Below, piece after piece: positions 24,939 through 33,945 of a stretch of DNA of 64,000 bases. This DNA is from DRYM01 sp964564025. GTDB lineage: Archaea > Thermoproteota > Thermoprotei_A > EX4484-217-1. How positions within the stretch are numbered: position 1 is the first letter of the stretch; every line of letters begins with the position of its first letter. The translations under genes were made by a program, and so were the position numbers. The notes below the pieces were generated by a model that saw only the letters and a program-made list of their open reading frames with translations, made no database searches and was not told the origin of the DNA. Location: positions 1-64,000 of the forward strand of contig CAZLZO010000001.1 of NCBI GenBank assembly GCA_964564025.1. Direction: 5' to 3'.

Positions 24939-26039
24939 ATGGTAGATGTTCACCTAAAAAACATCGTTAAGAAGTTCGGTAAAACCATAGCTGTAAACGG
25001 AATAAACCTTGATATTAATGATGGAGAATTCATCGTTCTCTTAGGACCTTCAGGCTGTGGTAAGACAACAACACTAAGAGTCATTGCAGGCTTAGAGAAA
25101 CCTGATGAAGGACATGTTTTCTTCGGTGATCGAGAAGTAACATATCTTCCACCTAGGGAAAGAAATGTTTCAATGGTTTTCCAAAGCTACGCAATATGGC
25201 CTCACATGACAGTTTACGATAACATAGCATTCCCCCTGAAAATAAAGAAGGTTCCTAGAGAGGAGATAGATAAGAAGGTTAAGTGGGCAGCTGAACTACT
25301 TCAAATATCTGAGTTGCTCAATAGGTATCCTCATCAGCTATCCGGTGGGCAAAGGCAGAGAGTTGCTGTTGCAAGAGCAATAGTTGTTGAACCAGACGTT
25401 CTACTAATGGATGAGCCTCTAAGCAATCTCGATGCATTGTTAAGAGTTAAAATGAGAAGCGAGCTTAAGAAGTTGCAAAGGAGAATCAAGGTAACAACAA
25501 TATATGTTACTCATGACCAGGTCGAAGCGATGACTATGGGGGATAGAATAGCTGTAATGAATGCTGGAAAAATAATGCAAGTAGGTACTTCGGAGGAAAT
25601 ATATCTTAAACCGTCAAACCTCTTCGTAGCCGGGTTCGTAGGGTCACCGCAAATGAACTTCTTTGAAGCAACTGTGAGAATAAACGATTCTAACATAATC
25701 TTAGATGCTGGAGACTTCACAATAACGTTGGAGAAAGAGTATGCGAAATTCCTCAAGAATTATGATGAAAAAACAGTTATAGTGGGCATAAGGCCTGAAC
25801 ACATGTATCCCCTAGACTTAATTGCTTCTAAGAAGGGAACTTCCGAAATAGAGGGAACCGTAGATTTTGTTGAAGCGCTAGGATCAGACACAATAGTCCA
25901 TGTAAATACAAGGAACATGATAATGGTTGTGAAAATTAGTGGATCACATCGTTACAAAATAGGGTCTAAGATTAAAGTGGCGTTAGATTTAAGACAACTC
26001 CATGTTTTCGATAAGAGTACTGAGAAAGCAATAATATAG
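24939..26039 (+). CDS. ABC transporter ATP-binding protein (MalK/UgpC type)
   Basis: A 366-residue ATPase with the ABC core (Walker A GPSGCGKTT, signature LSGGQRQRV, Walker B and D-loop DEPLSNLD, H-loop THDQVEAM) and a C-terminal OB-fold regulatory domain (about residues 240-360), which defines the MalK/UgpC/PotA subclass. It should drive the two permeases just upstream. Full MalK length and intact motifs suggest an active transporter. Confidence 0.92.
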   Translation: MVDVHLKNIVKKFGKTIAVNGINLDINDGEFIVLLGPSGCGKTTTLRVIAGLEKPDEGHVFFGDREVTYLPPRERNVSMVFQSYAIWPHMTVYDNIAFPLKIKKVPREEIDKKVKWAAELLQISELLNRYPHQLSGGQRQRVAVARAIVVEPDVLLMDEPLSNLDALLRVKMRSELKKLQRRIKVTTIYVTHDQVEAMTMGDRIAVMNAGKIMQVGTSEEIYLKPSNLFVAGFVGSPQMNFFEATVRINDSNIILDAGDFTITLEKEYAKFLKNYDEKTVIVGIRPEHMYPLDLIASKKGTSEIEGTVDFVEALGSDTIVHVNTRNMIMVVKISGSHRYKIGSKIKVALDLRQLHVFDKSTEKAII

Positions 26040-26055
26040 TTTGAGGCATTAACTA

Positions 26056-26364
26056 TTGATAATAGCTTTACCCATAAGAGGAAAAGATATGCACAGTATT
26101 AAATATAGGGGCTCCTTTGCTAGAGCAAAGTACTTCATAATAGTTAAGCGTGAAGACAATAGAGTAGTAACACTAGGAACTATTAAAAACCCTTATAGGA
26201 ATTTGAAGCGAAAAGCTGAGTCTCTAGTATTGAAAATGCTTAAGGAGAAAGGTGTTGAAGCAATTGTAGTACATGAAGCAAACCTAGAGCTAACTGAATT
26301 AGCCAAGGAAGTAGGTATTAGAATATTCTCCGGCAATTTAAACATGAGAAATAGAAGGTCCTAA
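26056..26364 (+). CDS. NifX/NifB C-terminal domain-like protein
   Basis: A 102-residue protein with the fold pattern of the dinitrogenase iron-molybdenum cofactor family (NifX/NifY/NifB C-terminus): an N-terminal strand IIALPIRGKD, a middle AKYFIIVKRE strand with a following loop, and a C-terminal helix-strand ELTELAKEVGIRIFSG. Small archaeal members without nitrogenase are common and their job is unknown. Start TTG 26056 with GAGGC upstream. It is 16 bases after the MalK-type gene. Confidence 0.65.
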   Translation: MIIALPIRGKDMHSIKYRGSFARAKYFIIVKREDNRVVTLGTIKNPYRNLKRKAESLVLKMLKEKGVEAIVVHEANLELTELAKEVGIRIFSGNLNMRNRRS

Positions 26365-26513
26365 GGGAGTGTTATTAGCGGAATTTTTATGAGGGATTCG
26401 GGATATATTTATTTTTAAAATACTTAGGAATAATGGAGTTACAATAGATAAAAGATATTAAATAATCTTTCGAAATCAACTTTCAGAATCATTATCATGA
26501 AGGGTTAGTGTTT

Positions 26514-27374
26514 ATGCTGAACGCATCATTACTTATTGTCCCAGTAAGTTTGTTAGTTATAGCGTTTATAGTATCATTGCTTGCTCGAGGAAAGCTGGGA
26601 ATATATCTTTACTCAATACTTTCGGCAGTGGCATCTCTCTTCATGATATATATCGGCTTAGACGTCCTCTTATACGCCAATAAGCTTTCGTACATTGTGT
26701 TTTCATACGCTGCCGGAATGCTCTCCCTAGGACTTAACAGGTTAGAGCTCGTTGTCGACCCCGTTTCAGCAGTTTTTCTTGTAGCGCTTGGAATTTTAGG
26801 TTTAGCCGTTTCAATATATTCACTAAATTATCTCGAACATTACATTGGCAAATATAGTCCAGAATTCTTTGGAACAACATATACGCTATTCTTAGCTTCA
26901 ATGTACATGGTTTTGACAGTATATAATCTTGTTTGGTTCATAATATTCTGGGAGCTAATGACAGTTTTTTCACAATTCCTAGTAGCATACGAGTATAGGA
27001 GGGATGCAGCGCGTAAAGCGGCTTATAAATACTTCTTCATGGCTAAAGCAAGCTCGGAATTCATAATACTGTTCACATTACTTACACTTATTTACTTAGC
27101 AGGATTCAATCCCGACTACTTGAACGTGAAAATAGCTATTGCTCTTACAGCTCAGCAAAACCCCATGCTAATAGCTGGGATTTTCATAGTTCTTCTAGTA
27201 GGGCTAAGCGTTAAGTCAGCAATATATCCTCTCCACTCATGGCTTCCCGATGCGCACTCTGAGGCTCCAAGCAATATATCAGCTCTATTAAGTGGCATAA
27301 TGGTTAAAATGGCTATATATATGATGGTAAGATCTTTCGTATGGTTCGCACCACCGCTCATAACGCTTGTGTGA
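26514..27374 (+). CDS. Half-length antiporter subunit (MrpA/MrpD/NuoL-M-N family)
   Basis: A proton-translocating membrane subunit homologous to MrpA, MrpD and NuoL/M/N, but only about 286 residues against the usual 480-600. The key charges of the first half-channel are present: Glu in WFIIFWELMTVFSQFL (TM5) and Lys in LSVKSAIYPLHSWLPDAHSEA (TM7), plus a second Lys in GIMVKMAIYM. The chain stops at TGA 27372 after about eight spans, so the second symmetric half-channel is missing. mrpF starts only 12 bases later, so no lost 3' part hides there. ATG 26514 is chosen (AGGG upstream), GTG 26508 is the alternative. It is either a deletion product or a specialised half-subunit. Confidence 0.8.
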   Translation: MLNASLLIVPVSLLVIAFIVSLLARGKLGIYLYSILSAVASLFMIYIGLDVLLYANKLSYIVFSYAAGMLSLGLNRLELVVDPVSAVFLVALGILGLAVSIYSLNYLEHYIGKYSPEFFGTTYTLFLASMYMVLTVYNLVWFIIFWELMTVFSQFLVAYEYRRDAARKAAYKYFFMAKASSEFIILFTLLTLIYLAGFNPDYLNVKIAIALTAQQNPMLIAGIFIVLLVGLSVKSAIYPLHSWLPDAHSEAPSNISALLSGIMVKMAIYMMVRSFVWFAPPLITLV

Positions 27375-27386
27375 GGTGCTTGGAGA

Positions 27387-27677
27387 GTGGACACTTCACC
27401 TATACTTTCAATATTTCTTCCCGCGATTTTCGCAGTATTTCTTACATCATTTACACTTTACATTGTAAGGATAGTTAAGGGGCCAACGGTTTTCGACATG
27501 GCATTGGCTGTTGACTGCTTAGCTTTCGATTTAGCGGTATTCATAGCCCTACTTTCACTGTACTATGATACACCGTTTCTAATAGCTGGCGCTATCGCAT
27601 TAGCTCTCTGGGCCTATATTCTCGATATCTACATTTCCAAATACTTTTTAACAAAAGAGCTTGGAGGTCGTAAATGA
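27387..27677 (+). CDS. mrpF: Na+/H+ antiporter subunit MrpF
   Basis: A 96-residue three-span subunit of the Mrp/Mnh multi-subunit cation/proton antiporter. The conserved KGPTVFDMALAVDCLAFDLA (about 30-49) is the MrpF signature. Start GTG 27387 with GAGGTG at 27373-27378. Overlaps mrpG by 4 bases. Confidence 0.85.
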   Translation: MDTSPILSIFLPAIFAVFLTSFTLYIVRIVKGPTVFDMALAVDCLAFDLAVFIALLSLYYDTPFLIAGAIALALWAYILDIYISKYFLTKELGGRK

Positions 27678-28093
27678 AAATGTTTGAACCACTAGAATAC
27701 ATAATCTTAGCATTGGGAATGATTCTAGTTGCAATAGGGGCGTTCTGTGATTTAGCTGGAGCATTAGGTATGGTTAGGTTTCCTAATTTCTTCGTTAGAT
27801 TACATGCTGCAACAGTAGGATCAATAGGAGGAGCGGTTATACCCTTAATAGGTGTGGCTTTAATAGCTTCAGTATCTGATCAACTTGGATTCTTCAAATG
27901 GGCAATTAGTGGAGGAGCCTTAGTGGCTGCTCTCATAATTCTTCTCGTTGCTCCAGCAGGATCTCACGCACTTGCATATTCTGCACATAAGTCTAGAGCT
28001 GTACCTGTAGAGCCGAAGGTTTGTGATCTACTTGAAGAACATGAGAGAGCGAAAGCTCAAAGAAAAGTTGGCGAAAAAGGTGAAGAAGCATGA
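27674..28093 (+). CDS. mrpG: Na+/H+ antiporter subunit MrpG
   Basis: A 139-residue subunit with three spans. The motif LGMVRFPNFFVRLHAATVGS (about 31-50) is diagnostic of MrpG. The C-terminal tail (about 105-139) is charged and faces the cytoplasm. Its start overlaps mrpF by 4 bases, and its stop overlaps the next gene by 4 bases. Confidence 0.87.
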   Translation: MKMFEPLEYIILALGMILVAIGAFCDLAGALGMVRFPNFFVRLHAATVGSIGGAVIPLIGVALIASVSDQLGFFKWAISGGALVAALIILLVAPAGSHALAYSAHKSRAVPVEPKVCDLLEEHERAKAQRKVGEKGEEA

Positions 28094-28344
28094 TATCAAC
28101 AGGTTTACTCATAATAGCTTATTTAGCGACTGTTGCAGTAGTTTTCACGTATAAGGCTATTACTGAAAAGGATCTCATAAAAGCTATCGTATATTCTGCT
28201 GGTCAATCAGTAGCTTACGCTATAGCTTACGCTACACTATTAGCTCCCGACATAATGTTAGCCTATATCGCCATAGGTGTAGGTGTATATTCAATAATCC
28301 TACTCTATGTTATTTCAAAAACAAGCAGATTTGAGGAGGCGTAA
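28090..28344 (+). CDS. MbhD-like/DUF4040 antiporter subunit
   Basis: An 84-residue two- to three-span protein like the MbhD subunit of membrane-bound hydrogenases and the C-terminal DUF4040 part of MrpA. Typical is TLLAPDIMLAYIAIGVGVYS (about 49-68), with a conserved acidic residue in a membrane helix. In this cluster it supplies the piece that in bacteria is the end of MrpA. Confidence 0.75.
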   Translation: MISTGLLIIAYLATVAVVFTYKAITEKDLIKAIVYSAGQSVAYAIAYATLLAPDIMLAYIAIGVGVYSIILLYVISKTSRFEEA

Positions 28345-28349
28345 TTAGT

Positions 28350-29162
28350 ATGGAAAGCATTAAAGCACTCTTCGTAGTCTTGACGATAATAGCTTTTGCG
28401 CTAGTAATAACATATATTAGCTATGGTACAGTAGGTTATTCACCTAAGGAAGAAATTAGGCCCTTAGGGGAGTATTTCGTAAAGTTCACGTTTAACGAGG
28501 AAGAAAAAACTTGGTGGGCAGCATCACCAGAAACAATAACGGCAACTCTTTGGGACTATAGAGGTTTAGACACAGTCTATGAGACCACAGTATTTTACCT
28601 TGCAGTAATAGGGTGCTTAGCTATCTTTAGACTTAGGAAACCATCATTTCTTAGAGAACTAGAAGATAAAGGAGGAGTAGAATTAACAGTTATTGTAAAA
28701 GTCGTTACAAGCATTATTGTTGCAGCAATACTTTTAATATCAATAGACATAACTCTACACGGACACATAACCCCTGGTGGAGGTTTCCAAGCAGGCTCAG
28801 CATTCGCTGTAGCACCACTTCTCCTAATAGCCGCATTCTCTAGAAGCTTTCTTGAAAAACTAGGGTTCAAAATAAACATTTCACATACCTTAAGAACCAT
28901 AGGATTACTTATAATAGTTTTCGTAGCTATTCTTCCACCCTTACTTTCAGGCTTTATCTTACAGAACCAGCCAAAACCATGGGCGCCTTTCCCCGGATAC
29001 CCTGTGAAACTAGGACCATTTGAACTAGGGGGCTCACTATTTTACCTTGATGTTGGAGAGTACTTGAATATAGCTATGGGCTTCCTAGCAATATTCCTTC
29101 TAATCTCATTACCGGAGAATGTGTTTAAGAAAGATATGGAGGGTGTTGAGGGTGGAGCTTGA
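28350..29162 (+). CDS. mrpB: MrpB-type subunit fused to an MbhE-like part
   Basis: A 270-residue membrane protein in two parts. Residues 1-about 100 look like MbhE, with TVYETTVFYLAVIGCLAIF. Residues about 110-262 are MrpB, with ISIDITLHGHITPGGGFQAG as the diagnostic motif. GGAGGCG precedes ATG 28350. In bacteria the first part belongs to the MrpA C-terminus, so the fusion follows the Mbh/Mbs-style split of archaea. Confidence 0.82.
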   Translation: MESIKALFVVLTIIAFALVITYISYGTVGYSPKEEIRPLGEYFVKFTFNEEEKTWWAASPETITATLWDYRGLDTVYETTVFYLAVIGCLAIFRLRKPSFLRELEDKGGVELTVIVKVVTSIIVAAILLISIDITLHGHITPGGGFQAGSAFAVAPLLLIAAFSRSFLEKLGFKINISHTLRTIGLLIIVFVAILPPLLSGFILQNQPKPWAPFPGYPVKLGPFELGGSLFYLDVGEYLNIAMGFLAIFLLISLPENVFKKDMEGVEGGA

Positions 29163-29547
29163 AACATTAATTGTAACTTACGTTTATGCAATGTTCTTCA
29201 CGGTTTTCGCTATAGCGCTCTATGGAGTTGTTATTAAACCTAATATTGTAAAGAAGATAATTGCGTTATCTATCTTAGGCGATACAGCAAATACAATAAT
29301 AATATTCTTAGGCTACCGCACTGCAGCCAAACCTTTGCCTCCAATATTTCCTGAAAGAATATTCTCAAGGGATACTCTTGAAATGCTTCTTTCAAGAACA
29401 GTCGATCCAACACCTCAAGTATTGGTAATTACAGCTATCGTAATTAACATGGCCGTTACAGCTTTGCTTACTTTTCTCGCAATCCAAGTTTATAGGTTAT
29501 ATGGTACACTTGACTTTAGAAAGATTATTAAGATGAGAGGTTGGTGA
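29152..29547 (+). CDS. mrpC: Na+/H+ antiporter subunit MrpC
   Basis: NuoK-like three-span subunit of about 131 residues. ALYGVVIKPNIVKKIIALSI (about 22-41) and DPTPQVLVITAIVINMAVTA (about 88-107) are the family signatures. The start is taken as GTG 29152, with GGAGGGTG upstream and 11 bases of overlap with mrpB. A longer frame from ATG 29119 lies wholly inside mrpB and is less likely. Confidence 0.85.
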   Translation: MELETLIVTYVYAMFFTVFAIALYGVVIKPNIVKKIIALSILGDTANTIIIFLGYRTAAKPLPPIFPERIFSRDTLEMLLSRTVDPTPQVLVITAIVINMAVTALLTFLAIQVYRLYGTLDFRKIIKMRGW

Positions 29548-29552
29548 AAACC

Positions 29553-30059
29553 ATGGCAAATTATGCTAAAATAGTGCTTATAGCAATACCCCTATTCATA
29601 CTCTACCTCTTATTTGCCGGAACATTTAGCGTAGAAGACATAGTGTTTGGAGCATTAGCTTCGCTCATAGTTTCCACGTTGATTTCCGAAGTTCTCGTAA
29701 AACAGCATAAGAAGCTTATGGAGCTAAGTAGGCTAGCGGTTCTTATCAAGTATTTCTTCCACTACATTATAGCAATAGAGTTTAGAGCGCACTCAGACGT
29801 TATTAAGAGAATATTTAGCCCTAAAATGCCTATAAATCCGGGAATAGTTAGAGTACCTTATCATGTTGAAACAGACTACGCTCTCGTAACAATAGCTAAT
29901 TCAATAACAAACACCCCAGGAACAGTAGTCGTCGATGTTGATAAGGAAGAGAAGAAGCTTTTCGTACATTGGATTGATGTTAAGGGTATTGATGAGAAAT
30001 TAACTTATGAGAAAATATCTAAAACCTTCGAAGAATATGCTAAAAGAATTTTCGATTAG
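29553..30059 (+). CDS. mrpE: Na+/H+ antiporter subunit MrpE
   Basis: About 168 residues. Two N-terminal spans are followed by a soluble domain, the MrpE layout. Visible pieces: GALASLIVSTLISE, then INPGIVRVPYHVETDYALVT and ANSITNTPGTVVVDVDKEEK, a pattern strongly kept in MrpE. ATG 29553 with GGTGA at 29543-29547; an in-frame TTG 29541 is weaker. Confidence 0.87.
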   Translation: MANYAKIVLIAIPLFILYLLFAGTFSVEDIVFGALASLIVSTLISEVLVKQHKKLMELSRLAVLIKYFFHYIIAIEFRAHSDVIKRIFSPKMPINPGIVRVPYHVETDYALVTIANSITNTPGTVVVDVDKEEKKLFVHWIDVKGIDEKLTYEKISKTFEEYAKRIFD

Positions 30060-30072
30060 TTTGGGGTGAGAT

Positions 30073-31677
30073 ATGATGGTTGAACAATTAATACCCTACT
30101 ACAACGTGGCGATAGCCTCTCTTCCAGGATTAGCCGTACTCATATGTGCAACAGGAGCTTTCGCCTTACCACTAATAGCGTTAGTTATTAAAGATAGAAG
30201 GGTTTGGGGAGTATATAACCTCATAATATCGTTTATTGTAGCCCTAATTTCATATAGACTGCTTTTAGCAGTGCTTGAAGTAGGTAAGCCATTAATATAC
30301 ACGTTTAGCGGTTGGCCCGCACCTTTGGGAATAGTTTATGAAGTTGATGTTTTCAACGGACTTCTAGGAGTAATGGTTACTTCAATAATGTTCTTAGTTA
30401 CACTTTATAGTTTAAAATACATGGAACATGACGATGGTTTACAATGGTACTACACTTTGCTTTTAGGCATTGAAGCAGGAATGCTGGGATGTCTCTATAC
30501 CGGCGACTTCTTTAACCTATTCGTAATGATTGAGGTAACTAGTGTTTCAGCCTACGCCTTAGTAGCTTTTAGAAGATACAATAAGATAGCTATCGAAGCT
30601 GCAATGAAATACGCTATTTTCGGAGCATTAGCTACGACAATGTACTTTACGGCAATAATTTTCGCCTATGGAAGCTTAGGCACATTAAACATGGCGGACA
30701 TGGCATTGAAAATAGCCGGTTTAGAGAATGTTCCGGTAACCAATGGTCCCTTTGGAGTAGTGCATTATGGTTTAGCTTTATTCATAGTTTTTGCGCTCTG
30801 GTCGTTTACGTTTAAGGCTGCGCTTTTCCCCAACCACTTCTGGCTTCCTGACGCTCATGCTGCAGCACCTTCATCCGTTTCAGCAATTCTTTCGGGATTA
30901 GTTGTTAAAGTTGGAATATATGCTATTGCAAGATTTGTTTACACAATATTCTTAGGTTCAGGGGGGCTGAAAAACCTAGTTAACATTGTTCTTGCAGTAC
31001 TGTTCATAGCCGGTGTTGCATCAGCCTTTTTAGGATCAATACTTATGCTTGTTCAAAAAGATCTAAAGAGACTAATAGCTTACAGTACTATACTCAATAT
31101 AGGGTATATTTCCATAGGGCTTGGACTAGGGAATTTACTGGGGATAGTGGCTGCAATATACCACATAATCAATCATGCCATTGCTAAGTCAGCGCTCTTC
31201 CTTTCAGCCGGTGTATATATTCACTCCTTCAAAACTAGGGAAATAGAGAAACTCTCCGGCGTAGGAAGACTGCTTCCTATCACAACATTCTCGTTCATTA
31301 TTACGGCATTTGCTTTAGCAGGAATACCGCCCTTAAATGCTTTTATGAGCAAATTCCTGCTTTACGGAGCACTTGTAGGTAAACATCCTGCACTAGCATT
31401 ACTAGTGATAATACCAAGTATTCTTGCATTCCTAGCTTACCTAAAAATAATTTATGTGGTATACGTTAAGCCTTTACCTCAGGAGGAATCAAAATATAAT
31501 GTAAAAGAGTCTTTGATAATGACGATACCTATTTTCATATTAGCATTGGCATGTATAGTAATAGGAATACTTACACCCTACATAGTAGACAACTACATAA
31601 TACCTGCTGCTCACTCAGTAATAGACACTAGAAGCTATGTTGAATCAATGCTAGAGATAGCTAAAGTACTTCCGTAA
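30073..31677 (+). CDS. mrpD: Na+/H+ antiporter subunit MrpD
   Basis: A 534-residue full-length antiporter subunit (NuoL/M/N family, about 14 spans). Key charged sites are present: Glu in FNLFVMIEVTSVSAYAL (TM5), Lys in WSFTFKAALFPNHFWLPDAHA (TM7), and the second half-channel with HIINHAIAKSALFLSAG and PLNAFMSKF. It is the complete counterpart of the half-length subunit that opens the cluster. GGGGTGAG precedes ATG 30073/30076. Confidence 0.9.
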   Translation: MMVEQLIPYYNVAIASLPGLAVLICATGAFALPLIALVIKDRRVWGVYNLIISFIVALISYRLLLAVLEVGKPLIYTFSGWPAPLGIVYEVDVFNGLLGVMVTSIMFLVTLYSLKYMEHDDGLQWYYTLLLGIEAGMLGCLYTGDFFNLFVMIEVTSVSAYALVAFRRYNKIAIEAAMKYAIFGALATTMYFTAIIFAYGSLGTLNMADMALKIAGLENVPVTNGPFGVVHYGLALFIVFALWSFTFKAALFPNHFWLPDAHAAAPSSVSAILSGLVVKVGIYAIARFVYTIFLGSGGLKNLVNIVLAVLFIAGVASAFLGSILMLVQKDLKRLIAYSTILNIGYISIGLGLGNLLGIVAAIYHIINHAIAKSALFLSAGVYIHSFKTREIEKLSGVGRLLPITTFSFIITAFALAGIPPLNAFMSKFLLYGALVGKHPALALLVIIPSILAFLAYLKIIYVVYVKPLPQEESKYNVKESLIMTIPIFILALACIVIGILTPYIVDNYIIPAAHSVIDTRSYVESMLEIAKVLP

Positions 31678-31723
31678 AGAAAATACTGTAGCTAAACCTA
31701 TCCTACATAGTAGGAGTGCATGT

Positions 31724-33865
31724 ATGGTATTTCAGAAGTTTCTACAAGAGCTACGGAGGAAAAATAGTAGAGGACTTATAGTGGTTACAGGTAATCCAGA
31801 AGATTCTCTTAAAAAACTTGCCTTACTAAACATAGACAATATTCTCTACGTGAAAGGCTATGGAAAATCATCAGATAACATCGCTAACACTGTTCAACAT
31901 TTTCTTAGAGGAAAGAATATTTCACATACTAAGACACCTTCTGAAGTATTTAGAAGACTAGGAGAAGAATATAACTATGTACTTCTAGACGTTTACGAAA
32001 CACTTAGGCCAAATATTGTAGCCGCATCAGCTGAAATGGTTAAAGCCGGAGGAGCATTAATCCTAATTACAGCACCTTGGAACAGTTGGAATCCTACACC
32101 CTTAAATGGGTATTCTGAAGAACACTTTACTAAGTATATTAAAGAAAGAGTATTGAAAGCTCATCCATTGCTCATATATGATTGCTCAGCTGACAAACCT
32201 ATCGTGGTAAAGTATCCAAAAACAACAGTGGCACTTGCTAAAGAGGAAAAAATAGATTATAAGAAATTTAAAGCCCATAAGCAACTACTTAAGCTTTGCA
32301 TAACTGAAGAGCAAGCTCTATTTCTTGAAAAGTTCATTGAATTAATGAGAACAAAGCACAAGGTACTTTTAGTTAAAGGCAATAGAGGTAGAGGTAAAAG
32401 TTCAGCTTTAGGCTTATCTTTAGCTCAAGCCATTTTAGCAAGATACATAGGGAATGCTGTCGTAACTGCACCATCGCTTGAAAGCGTTCAGCCGCTCATG
32501 AAAATGCTTAGAAAAGCTCTTTCAGCATTAAACATAAAATATAGAGTTGCTAAGCGAAATGGTTTAGTAAAAACGGTTTATGGTCCATGGTTTAAGGTTG
32601 AATATAAAGAACCAGCATTAACTGAAGGAGCGGCATTAACAGTCATAGATGAAGCATCAGCTATAGGTGTCGCTAGGTTAAGAAGAATTGTTTGGAAGTC
32701 TCATAAAATAATTGCTGCAACAACCATTCATGGATACGAAGGATCAGGCCATGTTCTAGAGCAAGTAGTTATGAAGAGTCTTCCAAACCCTATGGTTGTT
32801 GTTTTCAAGAAACCCATAAGATATGGAGTTAATGACCCATTAGAACAATGGCTTTACGAAACATTTCTTTTAAACATCGAGCCCTATACTGTTTCTGAAG
32901 GAAAGGTGAAATACGTAAGTGTGAATAAAGCTGAACTCGTTAAAAATCATGAATTGCTAAGGAGAATGTATGGATTATTAGTTATTGCTCACTACAGAAA
33001 CATGCCTGATGATCTCGTTACTCTATTAGATGCTAAACACCATTTAATTAGAGCTTTAATTAATGATAAAGGTGAAGTAGTTGCCGTAGCGCAGCTAGCT
33101 ATAGAAAATGGGCGTAAAGAGATTCTACCTAAAAATATCGGTAAGGGACTTTTAATTATTGATAAATTCGCTAAATATGGTGTTAACGAAGCCGTGAAAA
33201 CAGTAGGTATTAGGGTAGTTAGAATTGCTGTGCACCCCGGTCTTCAAAGAAAAGGCTATGGTTCATTATTGCTGGAGAGTATAGAGAAAGAATTTTCAAA
33301 TATGGACTGGGTAGCTTCTATTTTCTCAAGAAACGAAGTACTTCACTTCTGGGTTAAAAATGGTTACAACGTTTTTTACATTTCACCGAGATACAATAAG
33401 GTTACTGGAGAGAAAAATATTGCAGTTATTAAACCTTTAAGTGATGGCTTCTCAAAAATTTTCGCAAAAATAGCGTATTTATTTAAAAGGAAGCTCATAC
33501 TCTCTTCCAATAGTGTTTATAGAGATGTACAAGCAGAAGTGCTAGTTGAAGCACTAAATAGCTTAGAGAAATTCAGTTTCAAAAGCATGTTTACTTTAGA
33601 AAAAGAGGACATAGTGAAGCTTAGAAAATACGTTGCTAACGAAATACCATACCATGAACACATTTATGATGTTATATTTATGCTTACAGCTAAGCTCGTT
33701 ATGGAGGGAGGATTCAGTATTCTAGGGAATAGCGAAAAATTGGCATTGGTAATAAGGTTTCTTCAGGGAAAACCTTTAAACATAGTTTCTGAAGTTCTGA
33801 AAATACCTTCGAATAATGTTGAAGAACTTTTAAGAAACATATTTAAGAAGATACCATACATGTAA
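31724..33865 (+). CDS. tmcA: tRNA(Met) cytidine acetyltransferase TmcA
   Basis: A 713-residue fusion of an RNA-helicase-like ATPase and a GNAT acetyltransferase, which makes N4-acetylcytidine in RNA (elongator tRNA-Met wobble position in bacteria, many sites in hyperthermophilic archaea). Order: N-terminal DUF1726-like domain (about 1-170), ATPase with Walker A VKGNRGRGKSSALG (about 219-232) and VIDEASAIG as Walker B, GNAT domain with the acetyl-CoA loop VHPGLQRKGYGSLLL (about 504-518), and a C-terminal tRNA-binding region. AGGAG precedes ATG 31724. It is a single gene between the Mrp cluster and the phosphorylase. Confidence 0.93.
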   Translation: MVFQKFLQELRRKNSRGLIVVTGNPEDSLKKLALLNIDNILYVKGYGKSSDNIANTVQHFLRGKNISHTKTPSEVFRRLGEEYNYVLLDVYETLRPNIVAASAEMVKAGGALILITAPWNSWNPTPLNGYSEEHFTKYIKERVLKAHPLLIYDCSADKPIVVKYPKTTVALAKEEKIDYKKFKAHKQLLKLCITEEQALFLEKFIELMRTKHKVLLVKGNRGRGKSSALGLSLAQAILARYIGNAVVTAPSLESVQPLMKMLRKALSALNIKYRVAKRNGLVKTVYGPWFKVEYKEPALTEGAALTVIDEASAIGVARLRRIVWKSHKIIAATTIHGYEGSGHVLEQVVMKSLPNPMVVVFKKPIRYGVNDPLEQWLYETFLLNIEPYTVSEGKVKYVSVNKAELVKNHELLRRMYGLLVIAHYRNMPDDLVTLLDAKHHLIRALINDKGEVVAVAQLAIENGRKEILPKNIGKGLLIIDKFAKYGVNEAVKTVGIRVVRIAVHPGLQRKGYGSLLLESIEKEFSNMDWVASIFSRNEVLHFWVKNGYNVFYISPRYNKVTGEKNIAVIKPLSDGFSKIFAKIAYLFKRKLILSSNSVYRDVQAEVLVEALNSLEKFSFKSMFTLEKEDIVKLRKYVANEIPYHEHIYDVIFMLTAKLVMEGGFSILGNSEKLALVIRFLQGKPLNIVSEVLKIPSNNVEELLRNIFKKIPYM

Positions 33866-33945
33866 CCTATTTTGAAAAATTGTTAAGTTTTAAATGTTTA
33901 ACTTTAATGTGATATTTCGCAACCTATCTGACAATATGCTATTAA

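Noticed and set aside
29119..29151. Longer start for mrpC at ATG 29119
   Set aside because: It would add residues inside mrpB that do not match MrpC; GTG 29152 has a better ribosome site and fits the family start.
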